A stretch of DNA of 64,000 nt from Staphylococcus aureus (GCF_001027105.1 NZ_CP011526.1:1-64000); one strand, 5' to 3'; positions 54,071 to 64,000 are shown, counted from the stretch's first letter. The notes: generated from the letters alone by a model not told the origin. Translations and numbers: made by a program.

Positions 54071-54074
54071 CGAT

Positions 54075-54109
54075 AAGGAGCTGGCGATTATAAAGCTAGC
54101 TCCTTTTTT
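54075..54109 (+). terminator. Terminator after the helicase locus
   Basis: AAGGAGCTGGC and GCTAGCTCCTT (one mismatch) plus a T-run, directly after the small membrane gene. Confidence 0.8.
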
Positions 54110-54274
54110 AACTTATATATGTAAAGAACTATCCTAAGGGTTTTTAATCATATGTCAATAATTTCTATAATACATTATTAAAACATCAATTAAATAAGTT
54201 TTAAAATTTTACACATATTTTTATTTAAAAAAGATGTATAATTAATGTATTAAATATAGAAAGAAGTTGATATT

Positions 54275-55261
54275 ATGAAAAAGTGTATTAAGACTTTGTT
54301 TTTAAGTATCATTTTAGTAGTGATGAGTGGTTGGTATCATTCAGCACATGCGTCAGATTCGTTGAGTAAAAGTCCAGAAAATTGGATGAGTAAACTTGAT
54401 GATGGAAAACATTTAACTGAGATTAATATACCGGGTTCACATGATAGTGGCTCATTCACTTTAAAGGATCCAGTAAAATCAGTTTGGGCAAAGACTCAAG
54501 ATAAAGATTACCTTACCCAAATGAAGTCGGGAGTCAGGTTTTTTGATATTAGAGGTAGAGCAAGTGCTGATAATATGATTTCAGTTCATCACGGCATGGT
54601 TTATTTGCATCATGAATTAGGAAAATTTCTCGATGATGCTAAATATTACTTGAGTGCTTATCCAAACGAAACAATTGTGATGTCTATGAAAAAGGACTAC
54701 GATAGCGATTCTAAAGTTACGAAGACATTTGAAGAAATTTTTAGAGAATATTATTATAATAACCCGCAATATCAGAATCTTTTTTACACAGGAAGTAATG
54801 CGAATCCTACTTTAAAAGAAACGAAAGGTAAAATTGTCCTATTCAATAGAATGGGGGGTACGTACATAAAAAGTGGTTATGGTGCTGACACGTCAGGTAT
54901 TCAATGGGCAGACAATGCGACATTTGAAACGAAAATTAATAATGGTAGCTTAAATTTAAAAGTACAAGATGAGTATAAAGATTACTATGATAAAAAAGTT
55001 GAAGCTGTTAAAAATTTATTGGCTAAAGCTAAAACGGATAGTAACAAAGACAATGTATATGTGAATTTCTTGAGTGTAGCGTCTGGAGGCAGCGCATTTA
55101 ATAGTACTTATAACTATGCATCACATATAAATCCTGAAATTGCAAAAACGATTAAAGCAAATGGGAAAGCTAGAACGGGTTGGCTGATTGTTGACTATGC
55201 AGGATATACGTGGCCTGGATATGATGATATCGTAAGTGAAATTATAGATAGTAATAAATAA
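54275..55261 (+). CDS. plc: Secreted phosphatidylinositol-specific phospholipase C
   Basis: Exported enzyme that cleaves PI and GPI anchors. The signal peptide (about 1-26, ending AHA-S) precedes a single PI-PLC X domain with the catalytic His in NIPGSHDSG, the second His in VHHGM, and DIRGR in the barrel. The 328 residues are complete. It is a known staphylococcal virulence factor. The gene stands alone, followed by a terminator. Confidence 0.94.
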   Translation: MKKCIKTLFLSIILVVMSGWYHSAHASDSLSKSPENWMSKLDDGKHLTEINIPGSHDSGSFTLKDPVKSVWAKTQDKDYLTQMKSGVRFFDIRGRASADNMISVHHGMVYLHHELGKFLDDAKYYLSAYPNETIVMSMKKDYDSDSKVTKTFEEIFREYYYNNPQYQNLFYTGSNANPTLKETKGKIVLFNRMGGTYIKSGYGADTSGIQWADNATFETKINNGSLNLKVQDEYKDYYDKKVEAVKNLLAKAKTDSNKDNVYVNFLSVASGGSAFNSTYNYASHINPEIAKTIKANGKARTGWLIVDYAGYTWPGYDDIVSEIIDSNK

Positions 55262-55282
55262 GGATTCAATAATGATATTAAG

Positions 55283-55332
55283 ACGAGTATGAAAATAGTT
55301 AGATTCTAATTATTTTCACTACTCGTTTTTAT
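55283..55332 (+). terminator. Terminator after plc
   Basis: ACGAGTA plus GAAAATA and TATTTTC plus TACTCGT form a long stem with a bulge, then a T-rich run. Confidence 0.75.
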
Positions 55333-55481
55333 TTTGAAAATAAGTAATAATTCAACAATATTATAAATTGAACAGATTGTTTGTGAAATTTTTGATAATA
55401 TTAAAGTGAAAAAGTGTTATAAATTGATAAATATATGTAATTAACAAAAACAAATCATTTTAAAAAGAAGAGAGTTGTAAG

Positions 55482-56252
55482 ATGATGAAACGATTAAACA
55501 AATTAGTGTTAGGCATTATTTTTCTGTTTTTAGTCATTAGTATCACTGCTGGTTGTGGCATAGGTAAAGAAGCGGAAGTTAAGAAAAGCTTTGAAAAAAC
55601 ATTGAGTATGTACCCTATTAAAAATCTAGAGGATTTATACGATAAGGAAGGCTATCGTGATGATCAGTTTGATAAAAATGATAAAGGTACATGGATTATA
55701 AATTCTGAAATGGTTATTCAACCTAATAATGAAGATATGGTAGCTAAAGGCATGGTTCTATATATGAATAGAAATACCAAAACAACAAATGGTTACTACT
55801 ATGTCGATGTGACTAAGGACGAGGATGAAGGAAAACCGCACGACAATGAAAAAAGATATCCGGTTAAAATGGTCGATAATAAAATCATTCCAACAAAAGA
55901 AATTAAAGATGAAAAAATAAAAAAAGAAATCGAAAACTTTAAGTTTTTTGCGCAATATAGCAATTTTAAAGATTTAATGAATTATAAAGATGGAGATATA
56001 TCATATAATCCAGAGGTGCCGAGTTATTCAGCTCAATATCAATTAACTAATGATGATTATAATGTAAAACAATTACGTAAAAGATATGACATACCAACAA
56101 ATAAAGCGCCGAAGCTGTTGTTGAAAGGTACAGGGAATTTAAAAGGTTCATCAGTTGGATATAAAAAAATTGAATTTACTTTTTTAGAGAATAAAAATGA
56201 AAATATTTACTTTACTGATAGTCTACATCTTGAACCGAGCGAGGATAAATAA
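55482..56252 (+). CDS. Tandem lipoprotein, copy 1 (Lpl/Csa1 family, DUF576)
   Basis: A 256-residue lipoprotein with a lipobox ITAGC near residue 25, predicted to be lipidated at Cys after signal cleavage. The mature part contains the DUF576 signature [17 protein letters not shown] and ends with EPSEDK. Lpl-type proteins are known to trigger TLR2 signalling and host-cell invasion, though each paralogue's role differs. It is followed by two near-identical copies. The ATG pair 55482/55485 follows AGAGAG. Confidence 0.92.
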   Translation: MMKRLNKLVLGIIFLFLVISITAGCGIGKEAEVKKSFEKTLSMYPIKNLEDLYDKEGYRDDQFDKNDKGTWIINSEMVIQPNNEDMVAKGMVLYMNRNTKTTNGYYYVDVTKDEDEGKPHDNEKRYPVKMVDNKIIPTKEIKDEKIKKEIENFKFFAQYSNFKDLMNYKDGDISYNPEVPSYSAQYQLTNDDYNVKQLRKRYDIPTNKAPKLLLKGTGNLKGSSVGYKKIEFTFLENKNENIYFTDSLHLEPSEDK

Positions 56253-56315
56253 TCATCTTTTAACCAGAATATGAAATCAATCTAGGACAACCTAATAAAA
56301 GGAGAGAGTTGTAAG

Positions 56316-57086
56316 ATGATGAAACGATTAAACAAATTAGTGTTAGGCATTATTTTTCTGTTTTTAGTCATTAGTATCACTGCTGGTTGTGGCATAGGTA
56401 AAGAAGCGAAAATAAAGAAAAGTTTTGAGAAGACATTGAGTATGTATCCGATTAAAAATCTAGAGGATTTATACGATAAAGAAGGTTATCGTGATGACGA
56501 ATTTGATAAAAATGATAAAGGTACATGGATTATTGGTTCTGAAATGGCAACTCAAAATAAGGGGGAAGCTCTGAAAGTTAAAGGTATGGTCTTGTATATG
56601 AATAGAAATACCAAAACAACAAAAGGATATTATTATGTAAATGCAATAAAGAATGATAAAGACGGAAGACCCCAAGAGAATGAAAAAAGGTACCCAGTTA
56701 AAATGGTCGATAATAAAATCATTCCAACAAAAGAAATTAAAGATAAAAACATAAAAAAAGAAATCGAAAACTTTAAGTTCTTTGTTCAATATGGAAACTT
56801 TAAAGATTTGTCGAAGTATAAAGACGGAGATATTTCATATAATCCAGAGGTGCCGAGTTATTCGGCTAAATATCAATTAACTAATGATGATTACAATGTA
56901 AAGCAATTACGTAAAAGATATGACATACCAACAAATAAAGCACCGAAGTTGTTGTTGAAGGGTACAGGGAATTTAAAAGGTTCATCAGTTGGATATAAAG
57001 ACATTGAATTTACGTTTGTAGAGAAAAAAGAAGAGAACATTTACTTTAGTGATGGGTTAATTTTTAAACCAAGTGAGGATAAATAA
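56316..57086 (+). CDS. Tandem lipoprotein, copy 2 (Lpl/Csa1 family, DUF576)
   Basis: A 256-residue paralogue of copy 1: the signal peptide and first 30 residues are identical, and the stretch around residues 95-130 ([14 protein letters not shown]) is the most divergent. The C terminus reads [10 protein letters not shown]. The gene starts 63 bases after copy 1, and the intervening region shares the AATATGAAATCAAT motif with the other intergenic gap. Recent duplication is likely. Confidence 0.92.
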   Translation: MMKRLNKLVLGIIFLFLVISITAGCGIGKEAKIKKSFEKTLSMYPIKNLEDLYDKEGYRDDEFDKNDKGTWIIGSEMATQNKGEALKVKGMVLYMNRNTKTTKGYYYVNAIKNDKDGRPQENEKRYPVKMVDNKIIPTKEIKDKNIKKEIENFKFFVQYGNFKDLSKYKDGDISYNPEVPSYSAKYQLTNDDYNVKQLRKRYDIPTNKAPKLLLKGTGNLKGSSVGYKDIEFTFVEKKEENIYFSDGLIFKPSEDK

Positions 57087-57152
57087 TCATGACTCGATCA
57101 AAATATGAAATCAATCCAGGAAAGATAATAAGAAGAATAGGATTGTGAAATT

Positions 57153-57920
57153 ATGAAACGATTAAACAAATTGGTATTGTATATTAGTTTTTTGATATTA
57201 GTCATTAGTTTCACTGCTGGTTGTGGCATAGGTAAAGAAGCGGAAGTTAAGAAAAGCTTTGAAAAAACATTGAGTATGTATCCGATTAAAAATCTAGAGG
57301 ATTTATACGATAAAGAAGGTTATCGTGATGACGAATTTGATAAAAATGATAAAGGTACATGGATTATTGGTTCTGAAATGGTTGTTCAACCTAAAGGGGA
57401 ACGTATGAAATCAAAAGGTATGGTTCTATATATGAATAGAAACACTAAGACTACAACCGGGAAGTATATAGTGAGTGAAACACTTCATGATGAAGATGGT
57501 AGACCTAAGAGTAAAGATAAAGAATATCCCGTTAAAATGGTAGACAATAAAATCATTCCAACTAAAGGTATCAAAGACGAAAATATAAAAAAAGAAATCG
57601 AGAATTTTAAGTTCTTCGCGCAATATGGCAGCTTTAAAGATTTGTCGAAGTACAAAGACGGCGATATATCATATAATCCAGAGGTACCGAGTTATTCAGC
57701 AAAATATCAATTAACTAATGATGACTATAATGTAAAACAATTACGAAAAAGATATAAAATACCAACGAATAAAGCACCAAAGTTATTGTTGAAAGGTTCG
57801 GGAGACTTAAAAGGTTCATCAGTTGGATATAAAGACATTGAATTTACTTTTGTGGAGAAAAAAGGTGAAAATACTTTTTTTACTGATAGTCTACATCTTG
57901 AACCGAGTGAGGATAAATAA
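57153..57920 (+). CDS. Tandem lipoprotein, copy 3 (Lpl/Csa1 family, DUF576)
   Basis: A 255-residue paralogue; its signal peptide differs ([15 protein letters not shown]) but the mature N-terminus matches copies 1 and 2. The variable central segment is distinct ([17 protein letters not shown]), and the last stretch LHLEPSEDK is shared with copy 1, a mosaic pattern. It ends the array before the AraC-type regulator. Confidence 0.92.
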   Translation: MKRLNKLVLYISFLILVISFTAGCGIGKEAEVKKSFEKTLSMYPIKNLEDLYDKEGYRDDEFDKNDKGTWIIGSEMVVQPKGERMKSKGMVLYMNRNTKTTTGKYIVSETLHDEDGRPKSKDKEYPVKMVDNKIIPTKGIKDENIKKEIENFKFFAQYGSFKDLSKYKDGDISYNPEVPSYSAKYQLTNDDYNVKQLRKRYKIPTNKAPKLLLKGSGDLKGSSVGYKDIEFTFVEKKGENTFFTDSLHLEPSEDK

Positions 57921-58013
57921 TCATCCACACACACGATTCAATATGAAATTCAAATATGTTGCTGTAAAATAATGTAAAATAAACGTATTCATATTACTGA
58001 ATTGAGGGATAGT

Positions 58014-60251
58014 ATGCAACGTGATTATTTAATTCGAGTAGAAACTGAGAGTATGTCAGATTTCAAAAGGCTCAATAGTTTAATGATTGGTTTTGTTATT
58101 AAAGGTGAGGCACACATTTATGATGAAAATAATATGACGCAATGCAACAGTGGCGACATTTTCATCATTAACCACCGCGACTTGTATCGATTTCAACTTC
58201 AACAAGATGGCATCATATGTTATATCCAATTCCAAATGAAATATTTAGCAGACAAGTTTGATGATGTGCATTGTCTATATTTTCACTTAACAGATGCGAC
58301 CACAACAAAGAATATACATCAACTGAGAAATATAATGGCAAGACTGGTTTCAACACATATCCGACATAATGAGTTGTCTAAATTGACTGAGCAACAACTT
58401 GTGATTCAGTTGCTTATGCATATGATTCATTATGTCCCGCGTACATATCATTCGAACCAAAGTATCTTAAATGATGATAAAGTGAATCAAGTATGCGACT
58501 ATATCGAGTTACATTTTCATGAAGATTTAAGCCTTTCAGAATTAAGCGAATACGTTGGGTGGTCAGAGAGCCATCTGTCTAAAAAGTTTACAGAATCGCT
58601 AGGTGTAGGATTCCATCATTTCTTAAATACGACGCGAATTGAGCATGCGAAACTCGATTTGACATACACAGATGAAACCATTACTGATATTGCATTGCAA
58701 AATGGCTTTTCAAGTGCAGCGAGCTTTGCGAGAACATTTAAACACTTTACGCATCAAACACCTAAACAATATCGAGGTGATCGTCCAGCAATCACTGAAA
58801 ACCAGCAATCGGCACAACATGATTATCACGACCGTGAATTGATATTACTTTTAAATGACTACATTGAAGAAATGAATCATTTTATTGAAGATATTGAAAA
58901 GATGAACTATAAAGAGATTGCCTTTCAACCAACCAATCACCAACTAAATCAATTTAATCATATTATTCAAGTGGGCTATTTGAGGAATTTGCTCAATACA
59001 CAGTATCAATCACAGTTGCTTACATGTCATCATGATTTTCAAGTCAATGAAGTATTAGCATATGATGTGATTCCATATATCATGAAAAAGCTCAATGCGC
59101 CATTCACGTATGATGCAGAAATTTCGAATATATTTTATGATATTGATTTGTGTTTAGACTTTTTATTAGATCATAACTTTAGTTTGACCATGCATTTGGA
59201 TCAGTATGACTCACGTGATTATATCGATGCATTTAAAATTTTTATCCATCACGTTGCCCTGCATGTCAGTCATAGAAAAGATTTGAAGTTCAACTTGTAT
59301 GTGACGACATTGCACACGTCTTTGATTGAAATGATTGATTATTTTAAAGCATTATTCCCTAATGGTGGCTTGTACATTCACTTAGATCAAGCTACGGAAA
59401 GACATCTACCATTATTGAAACGACTTGAGCCACACATCGACCATTTTGTATTTGATGCCAATTCAAATGACGCTGTTGATTTTAATAAAATGAATGATGA
59501 TGAATTTAAAACCGCGAGTCAAATGATTATTAATAAAACGAATTACCTTATCGACTTAATGCATCGTCATCGCCTAAAGCGTCCACTCATTTTACTCAAT
59601 TGGAATACATTGACGGGTGATACATTTATTACAAACGGCGAATATTTTAGAGGTGGTATCATCATTGAGCAATTATTAAAATTAAGTTCTAAAGTAGAGG
59701 GTATCGGGTATTGGTTGAATTATGATTTGCACGTCAGTCATTGTAAAAATGAACGGGATTATATGAATTCTATTGAACTATTTCATCAATATAATGGAAA
59801 ACGTCCGGTCTATTTCACGGCATTGCTATTTAATAAATTAACAAGCAATATTTTGTATTCTGATGATACATGTATTGTCACGGGGACTGATTCAAATTTT
59901 CAAATATTGTTATATGATGCAAAGCATTTTAATCCGTACTTAGCGTTGGACAATCAAATGAATATGCGTGCGACGGAAATGATTCATTTGAACATTAATG
60001 CCCTGGAAGAAGGTATGTATAAGATTAAACATTTTACCTTAGATAAAGAAAATGGTGCGTTATTTAATCTTTGGCGCAAACATCATACGATACATGGCAT
60101 GGACAAGGACTCTATAGATTACGTTAATCGAATGAGTTTTCCGAAATTAGAAGTATATGATATAGATATCACGGACACACTGGCATTAAACATTAAAATG
60201 ATTACGAATGGGATTCACTTAATTGAAGTAAAACGTTACCCAAGTTCATAA
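58014..60251 (+). CDS. AraC/XylS-family regulator with long C-terminal domain (AryK-like)
   Basis: A 745-residue regulator with a cupin-like N-terminal sensing domain (about 1-130) and a central AraC double HTH (about 155-260, with HFHEDLSLSELSEYVGWSES and GFSSAASFARTFKHF). A C-terminal half of about 480 residues resembles a glycosidase-like TIM barrel, as in Rsp-type staphylococcal regulators. Its place before the M20-MFS pair and after lipoprotein genes matches the locus of S. aureus AryK, a toxin-expression regulator; the symbol is not certain. ATG 58014 follows TGAGGGA. Confidence 0.82.
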   Translation: MQRDYLIRVETESMSDFKRLNSLMIGFVIKGEAHIYDENNMTQCNSGDIFIINHRDLYRFQLQQDGIICYIQFQMKYLADKFDDVHCLYFHLTDATTTKNIHQLRNIMARLVSTHIRHNELSKLTEQQLVIQLLMHMIHYVPRTYHSNQSILNDDKVNQVCDYIELHFHEDLSLSELSEYVGWSESHLSKKFTESLGVGFHHFLNTTRIEHAKLDLTYTDETITDIALQNGFSSAASFARTFKHFTHQTPKQYRGDRPAITENQQSAQHDYHDRELILLLNDYIEEMNHFIEDIEKMNYKEIAFQPTNHQLNQFNHIIQVGYLRNLLNTQYQSQLLTCHHDFQVNEVLAYDVIPYIMKKLNAPFTYDAEISNIFYDIDLCLDFLLDHNFSLTMHLDQYDSRDYIDAFKIFIHHVALHVSHRKDLKFNLYVTTLHTSLIEMIDYFKALFPNGGLYIHLDQATERHLPLLKRLEPHIDHFVFDANSNDAVDFNKMNDDEFKTASQMIINKTNYLIDLMHRHRLKRPLILLNWNTLTGDTFITNGEYFRGGIIIEQLLKLSSKVEGIGYWLNYDLHVSHCKNERDYMNSIELFHQYNGKRPVYFTALLFNKLTSNILYSDDTCIVTGTDSNFQILLYDAKHFNPYLALDNQMNMRATEMIHLNINALEEGMYKIKHFTLDKENGALFNLWRKHHTIHGMDKDSIDYVNRMSFPKLEVYDIDITDTLALNIKMITNGIHLIEVKRYPSS

Positions 60252-60401
60252 AATGATCACAAATCACAAATTTTGATATACATAATTTGTGATTTTTTAT
60301 ATTCAAAGCTAAAATTGCAAAAAATTAATGGTTAACATCTCTGTTGTTGGCAATATAAATAATGATTAATCATTTATGATGTAACTAAGGAGATGAAGGA
60401 T

Positions 60402-61580
60402 ATGAATCAACAATTAATTGAAACTTTAAAATCTAAAGAAGGCAAAATGATTGAGATCAGACGTTATTTACATCAGCATCCAGAATTATCTTTTCATGAA
60501 GATGAAACGGCGAAATACATCGCTGAATTTTACAAAGGTAAAGATGTGGAAGTAGAAACGAATGTCGGACCACGTGGAATTAAAGTAACGATTGATTCAG
60601 GGAAACCTGGTAAAACATTAGCAATCCGTGCAGACTTTGACGCATTACCCATTACTGAAGATACAGGATTATCTTTTGCATCACAAAATAAAGGTGTTAT
60701 GCACGCATGTGGTCACGATGCACATACAGCATACATGCTTGTATTAGCAGAGACGCTTGCTGAAATGAAAGATAGTTTTACAGGAAAAGTCGTTGTGATA
60801 CATCAACCAGCTGAAGAAGTACCACCAGGTGGTGCTAAAACAATGATTGAAAATGGTGTATTAGACGGTGTTGATCATGTATTAGGTGTACACGTCATGA
60901 GCACAATGAAAACAGGTAAAGTGTATTACAGACCTGGTTATGTTCAAACAGGACGCGCATTCTTCAAATTGAAAGTTCAAGGTAAAGGTGGTCATGGTTC
61001 ATCACCACATATGGCCAATGATGCCATTGTTGCAGGTAGCTACTTCGTCACAGCGTTACAAACAGTTGTATCTAGACGACTAAGTCCATTTGAAACCGGT
61101 GTTGTCACAATCGGTTCATTTGACGGTAAAGGTCAATTCAATGTCATTAAAGATGTTGTTGAAATTGAAGGTGATGTACGTGGATTAACAGATGCTACAA
61201 AAGCAACAATTGAAAAAGAAATTAAACGTTTATCAAAAGGATTAGAGGATATGTATGGTGTAACTTGCACCTTAGAATATAACGATGATTATCCAGCATT
61301 ATATAATGATCCAGAGTTTACTGAGTACGTGGCTAAGACGTTGAAAGAAGCAAACCTTGATTTTGGTGTTGAAATGTGTGAACCACAACCACCTTCAGAA
61401 GACTTTGCATATTATGCTAAAGAACGCCCAAGTGCCTTTATTTATACAGGTGCAGCGGTGGAAAATGGTGAAATTTACCCACATCATCATCCTAAATTTA
61501 ACATTTCAGAAAAATCATTACTTATTTCTGCAGAAGCAGTAGGGACAGTTGTTTTAGATTACCTTAAAGGAGATAACTAA
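60402..61580 (+). CDS. M20-family N-acyl-amino-acid amidohydrolase
   Basis: A 392-residue dimetal amidohydrolase of the M20D type: it hydrolyses N-acyl amino acids or small peptides. The metal ligands are in MHACGHDAHTAYM, then EEVPPGGAK and the C-terminal HHHPKFNISE. A dimerization insertion follows GGHGSSPH. I chose ATG 60402 because GGAG is nine bases upstream; ATG 60393 overlaps it. The MFS gene begins two bases after its stop, so the pair is an operon. Confidence 0.88.
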   Translation: MNQQLIETLKSKEGKMIEIRRYLHQHPELSFHEDETAKYIAEFYKGKDVEVETNVGPRGIKVTIDSGKPGKTLAIRADFDALPITEDTGLSFASQNKGVMHACGHDAHTAYMLVLAETLAEMKDSFTGKVVVIHQPAEEVPPGGAKTMIENGVLDGVDHVLGVHVMSTMKTGKVYYRPGYVQTGRAFFKLKVQGKGGHGSSPHMANDAIVAGSYFVTALQTVVSRRLSPFETGVVTIGSFDGKGQFNVIKDVVEIEGDVRGLTDATKATIEKEIKRLSKGLEDMYGVTCTLEYNDDYPALYNDPEFTEYVAKTLKEANLDFGVEMCEPQPPSEDFAYYAKERPSAFIYTGAAVENGEIYPHHHPKFNISEKSLLISAEAVGTVVLDYLKGDN

Positions 61581-61581
61581 C

Positions 61582-62970
61582 ATGAATGAAACGTATCGCG
61601 GGGGCAACAAGTTAATCTTAGGTATTGTATTAGGTGTTATTACATTTTGGTTGTTTGCACAATCACTTGTAAATGTTGTACCGAATTTACAACAAAGTTT
61701 TGGTACAGACATGGGGACAATTAGTATTGCGGTCAGTCTAACTGCACTATTTTCAGGCATGTTTGTTGTTGGAGCAGGTGGTCTGGCAGATAAAATTGGG
61801 CGCGTGAAAATGACGAATATCGGTTTATTATTAAGTATTATTGGTTCAGCATTAATTATTATTACGAATTTACCGGCATTATTAATTTTAGGTCGTGTTA
61901 TACAAGGTGTATCAGCAGCGTGTATTATGCCTTCTACATTGGCCATTATGAAAACTTATTATCAGGGTGCTGAACGTCAGCGTGCCTTAAGTTATTGGTC
62001 TATCGGTTCTTGGGGTGGCAGTGGTATCTGTTCACTCTTCGGTGGTGCAGTTGCGACAACTATGGGTTGGAGATGGATTTTCATCTTCTCAATTATCGTT
62101 GCCGTACTTTCAATGTTACTCATCAAAGGGACGCCTGAAACGAAATCAGAAATTACCAATACACATAAATTTGACGTTGCAGGGCTAATTGTTCTAGTAG
62201 TTATGTTGCTAAGTTTAAACGTTGTCATTACTAAAGGTGCAGCACTTGGTTACACATCATTATGGTTCTTTGGTTTGATTGCAATCGTAATTGTAGCATT
62301 CTTTATTTTCTTAAATGTTGAGAAAAAAGTAGATAATCCACTTATTGATTTTAAATTATTTGAAAATAAACCATATACAGGTGCAACGATTTCGAACTTC
62401 TTATTAAACGGTTTTGCAGGTACATTAATTGTAGCGAATACATTCGTGCAACAAGGTTTAGGTTATACAGCATTGCAGGCAGGATACTTATCAATTACTT
62501 ATTTAATCATGGTGTTATTGATGATTCGAGTTGGTGAAAAATTATTACAAAAAATGGGTTCTAAGCGACCAATGTTATTAGGTACATTCATTGTGGTCAT
62601 TGGTATTGCACTTATTTCATTAGTATTCTTACCAGGCATATTTTATGTTATCAGTTGTGTCGTAGGATATTTATGTTTCGGACTAGGCTTAGGTATTTAT
62701 GCAACACCTTCTACAGATACAGCTATTTCGAATGCACCGTTAGATAAAGTTGGCGTTGCTTCAGGTATTTATAAAATGGCTTCATCACTTGGTGGCGCAT
62801 TCGGTGTCGCAATTAGTGGTGCTGTATATGCTGGTGCAGTTGCTGCAACGAGCATTCATACAGGTGCGATGATTGCACTTTGGGTTAACGTATTAATGGG
62901 AATCATGGCATTTATCGCAATTTTATTCGCGATTCCTAATGATGATAAACGTGTCAAAGATGCGAAATAA
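61582..62970 (+). CDS. MFS transporter (DHA2-like, about 14 helices)
   Basis: A 462-residue major facilitator with motif A (GGLADKIGRVK) and the motif-C region near residue 140 (GSWGGSGICSL). The helix count of about 14 suggests DHA2. It follows the M20 amidohydrolase with a gap of one base, so coupling is strong. Import of acylated amino acids for the amidohydrolase, or export of its products, are both possible; the substrate is inferred. Confidence 0.85.
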   Translation: MNETYRGGNKLILGIVLGVITFWLFAQSLVNVVPNLQQSFGTDMGTISIAVSLTALFSGMFVVGAGGLADKIGRVKMTNIGLLLSIIGSALIIITNLPALLILGRVIQGVSAACIMPSTLAIMKTYYQGAERQRALSYWSIGSWGGSGICSLFGGAVATTMGWRWIFIFSIIVAVLSMLLIKGTPETKSEITNTHKFDVAGLIVLVVMLLSLNVVITKGAALGYTSLWFFGLIAIVIVAFFIFLNVEKKVDNPLIDFKLFENKPYTGATISNFLLNGFAGTLIVANTFVQQGLGYTALQAGYLSITYLIMVLLMIRVGEKLLQKMGSKRPMLLGTFIVVIGIALISLVFLPGIFYVISCVVGYLCFGLGLGIYATPSTDTAISNAPLDKVGVASGIYKMASSLGGAFGVAISGAVYAGAVAATSIHTGAMIALWVNVLMGIMAFIAILFAIPNDDKRVKDAK

Positions 62971-63107
62971 TAACGATGACACGCCAAGTGTTTTGATAAT
63001 GATATAAATGAAAGTAAAGCAAATTAAATGAGGAAATGTATAGAGCAGTGCATATAGATAAATCTATGATTGGATTAACACTAATATAAATATAAATGAA
63101 AATGAAA

Positions 63108-63152
63108 AACCATCCACTTAAATTTTTGATAAGTTAGGTGGATGGTTATTTA
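63108..63152 (+). terminator. Terminator after the M20-MFS operon
   Basis: AACCATCCACTTA (63108-63120) and TAGGTGGATGGTT (63135-63147) form a stem followed by a T-rich run. Confidence 0.8.
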
Positions 63153-63370
63153 TTGCGTTGTTCTAAAAATTTGGACATTTATATGGAAAGAACTATATAT
63201 AATGTGAAGGTTATGGCAATTCGCTTCAATGAAGGCGACGTGTAAAAGTGTATATTAAACGTTTCGGGGTCAGACTCCGAGAACAGTGTCCGTCATGCTT
63301 ACCGCATACTAATGAAGCATTATTATATCAGTGTTTATAGCCGATTTAAGATAATAAATTTTGCTAAACA

Positions 63371-63405
63371 AAAAAGCCAACCCATGAATGTTGGATTGGC
63401 TTTTT
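63371..63405. terminator. Bidirectional terminator after the Na/Pi gene
   Basis: AAAAAGCCAA (63371-63380) and TTGGCTTTTT (63396-63405) with runs of A and T on both sides, serving the minus-strand gene. Confidence 0.8.
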
Positions 63406-63462
63406 ACATGCATCTGAATCTCTAATTTTAAAAAAATATGAATATAAATAAGACAGTAAAAA

Positions 63463-64000
63463 TTAAATTTCAGTTGTTGCAATTTCTTCATCTGTAGGTA
63501 CATCATCGTTAAGGCCAACAAGTGCTTCAGAAACATTTCGTGAATGATAACCGATACGTTCAAGAACACCAATCATATCGATATATAGTAATCCGCCTTT
63601 TGTTGTACATTCACCACGATTAAGGCGTTTAATATGACCTTTGCGTAGTTTATGTTCAATATTAAATGATTCTCTACTACGTTCTACAATTTCATCTTTT
63701 TTCGTTTTGTCATAAACATCTAACATGTCGATGGCTTTATCAAATGACTCAGCAACATGGTTGAATAATTTATCCATACCGCGTTGTGCATCTTCTGTAA
63801 TGCGAATATCTTCATCATGTTGGCGTTTTAATTGAGCGACATACTCTTCTGTTAGCTCTGCTACTTTTAAAATAGAGCGATTGACATCAAACATAACTGC
63901 TAAACGCTCAACGTCTGCCTTCGTAATGGCTTTTGTAGAAATTCTAACTAAATAATTTCGAATGCTATCATTGATTGTTTCAACAGCTTGATGCTTTTGT
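63463..64000 (-). CDS. Na/Pi cotransporter family protein, C-terminal part (PhoU-like domain)
   Basis: The reading frame stays open to the right edge, so the gene is cut by the window. The visible ~178 residues are helical and PhoU-like: QAVETINDSIRNYLVRIS, then the Met-Phe-Asp-Val-Asn segment and an acidic end (DDVPTDEEIATTEI). No membrane part is in view. In S. aureus a Na/Pi cotransporter with a C-terminal PhoU domain lies here next to the M20-MFS pair. The likely role is sodium-coupled phosphate uptake. Confidence 0.78.
   Translation of the reverse strand, partial: QKHQAVETINDSIRNYLVRISTKAITKADVERLAVMFDVNRSILKVAELTEEYVAQLKRQHDEDIRITEDAQRGMDKLFNHVAESFDKAIDMLDVYDKTKKDEIVERSRESFNIEHKLRKGHIKRLNRGECTTKGGLLYIDMIGVLERIGYHSRNVSEALVGLNDDVPTDEEIATTEI

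Larger units (their letters stand above)
62971..63462. other. Convergent intergenic region, no gene
   Basis: About 490 bases between two convergent genes. It holds two terminators and, between them, a less AT-rich patch (63200-63300) with a hairpin TCGGGGT/ACTCCGA (63264-63270 and 63274-63280) that no gene explains. No ORF with a ribosome site is seen. Confidence 0.5.

Noticed and set aside
34192..54074. SCCmec, ccr or a second attachment site in the variable zone
   Set aside because: No ccr or mec gene is present, and I found no second GCRTATCATAA-type core in either orientation. The nearest similar strings lack the conserved flanks.

Overview
The window is the replication-origin region of a low-GC Gram-positive chromosome and I read it as Staphylococcus aureus, or a very close relative. 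Three things support this: the gene order dnaA-dnaN-yaaA-recF-gyrB-gyrA, the walRKHIJ-adsA-rlmH block, and a plc-lipoprotein-AraC-M20-MFS block. The surface nucleotidase AdsA carries an LPKTG sorting signal. Species is inferred from protein recognition and synteny, not from a database search.

Layout. 1-2182: bipartite oriC, with DnaA-box clusters on both sides of dnaA and DnaA-trio repeats before dnaN. 2183-9695: replication and topoisomerase genes on the + strand. 9782-20755: metabolic and housekeeping genes (nnrD, hutH, serS behind a T-box, azlCD, metX behind a SAM riboswitch, a DUF2232 membrane protein, gdpP, rplI). 20787-24332: dnaC helicase, purA, tRNA-Glu, tRNA-Asp. 24952-30798: the essential WalRK two-component system with its modulators WalH, WalI and WalJ. 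31026-34191: adsA, then rlmH (orfX), whose 3' end is the SCC attachment site. No SCC element, mec gene or ccr recombinase follows, so the site looks empty.

34192-54074 is the variable zone next to attB. It holds a lone DUF6119/TIGR04141-like gene, and a persulfide-detoxification module (tauE, cstR, cstA, cstB, sqr) bracketed by a 465-bp direct repeat of the 3' half of a tRNA-dihydrouridine synthase gene. A universal-stress-protein remnant lies inside that bracket. Then come the full dus gene, small hypothetical genes, a flavoprotein/MFS operon facing a LysR regulator, a DUF4865 gene facing another LysR regulator, and a large UPF1-like SF1 helicase between two membrane-protein genes. From 54275 the order returns to the conserved one: secreted PI-phospholipase C, three tandem lipoproteins, an AraC-family regulator, an M20 amidohydrolase with an MFS transporter, and the C-terminal part of a Na/Pi cotransporter cut by the window edge.

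Regulation visible in the sequence includes a serine T-box, a SAM-I riboswitch with a CodY-like palindrome upstream, a cre-like site before hutH, two CstR-type operators sitting exactly on divergent promoters, and an unexpected cluster of DnaA boxes in front of rlmH. I found no CRISPR array and no complete insertion sequence. The most novel candidates are the DUF6119 gene at attB, the dus-bracketed sulfur module, the helicase locus and the second DnaA-box cluster.
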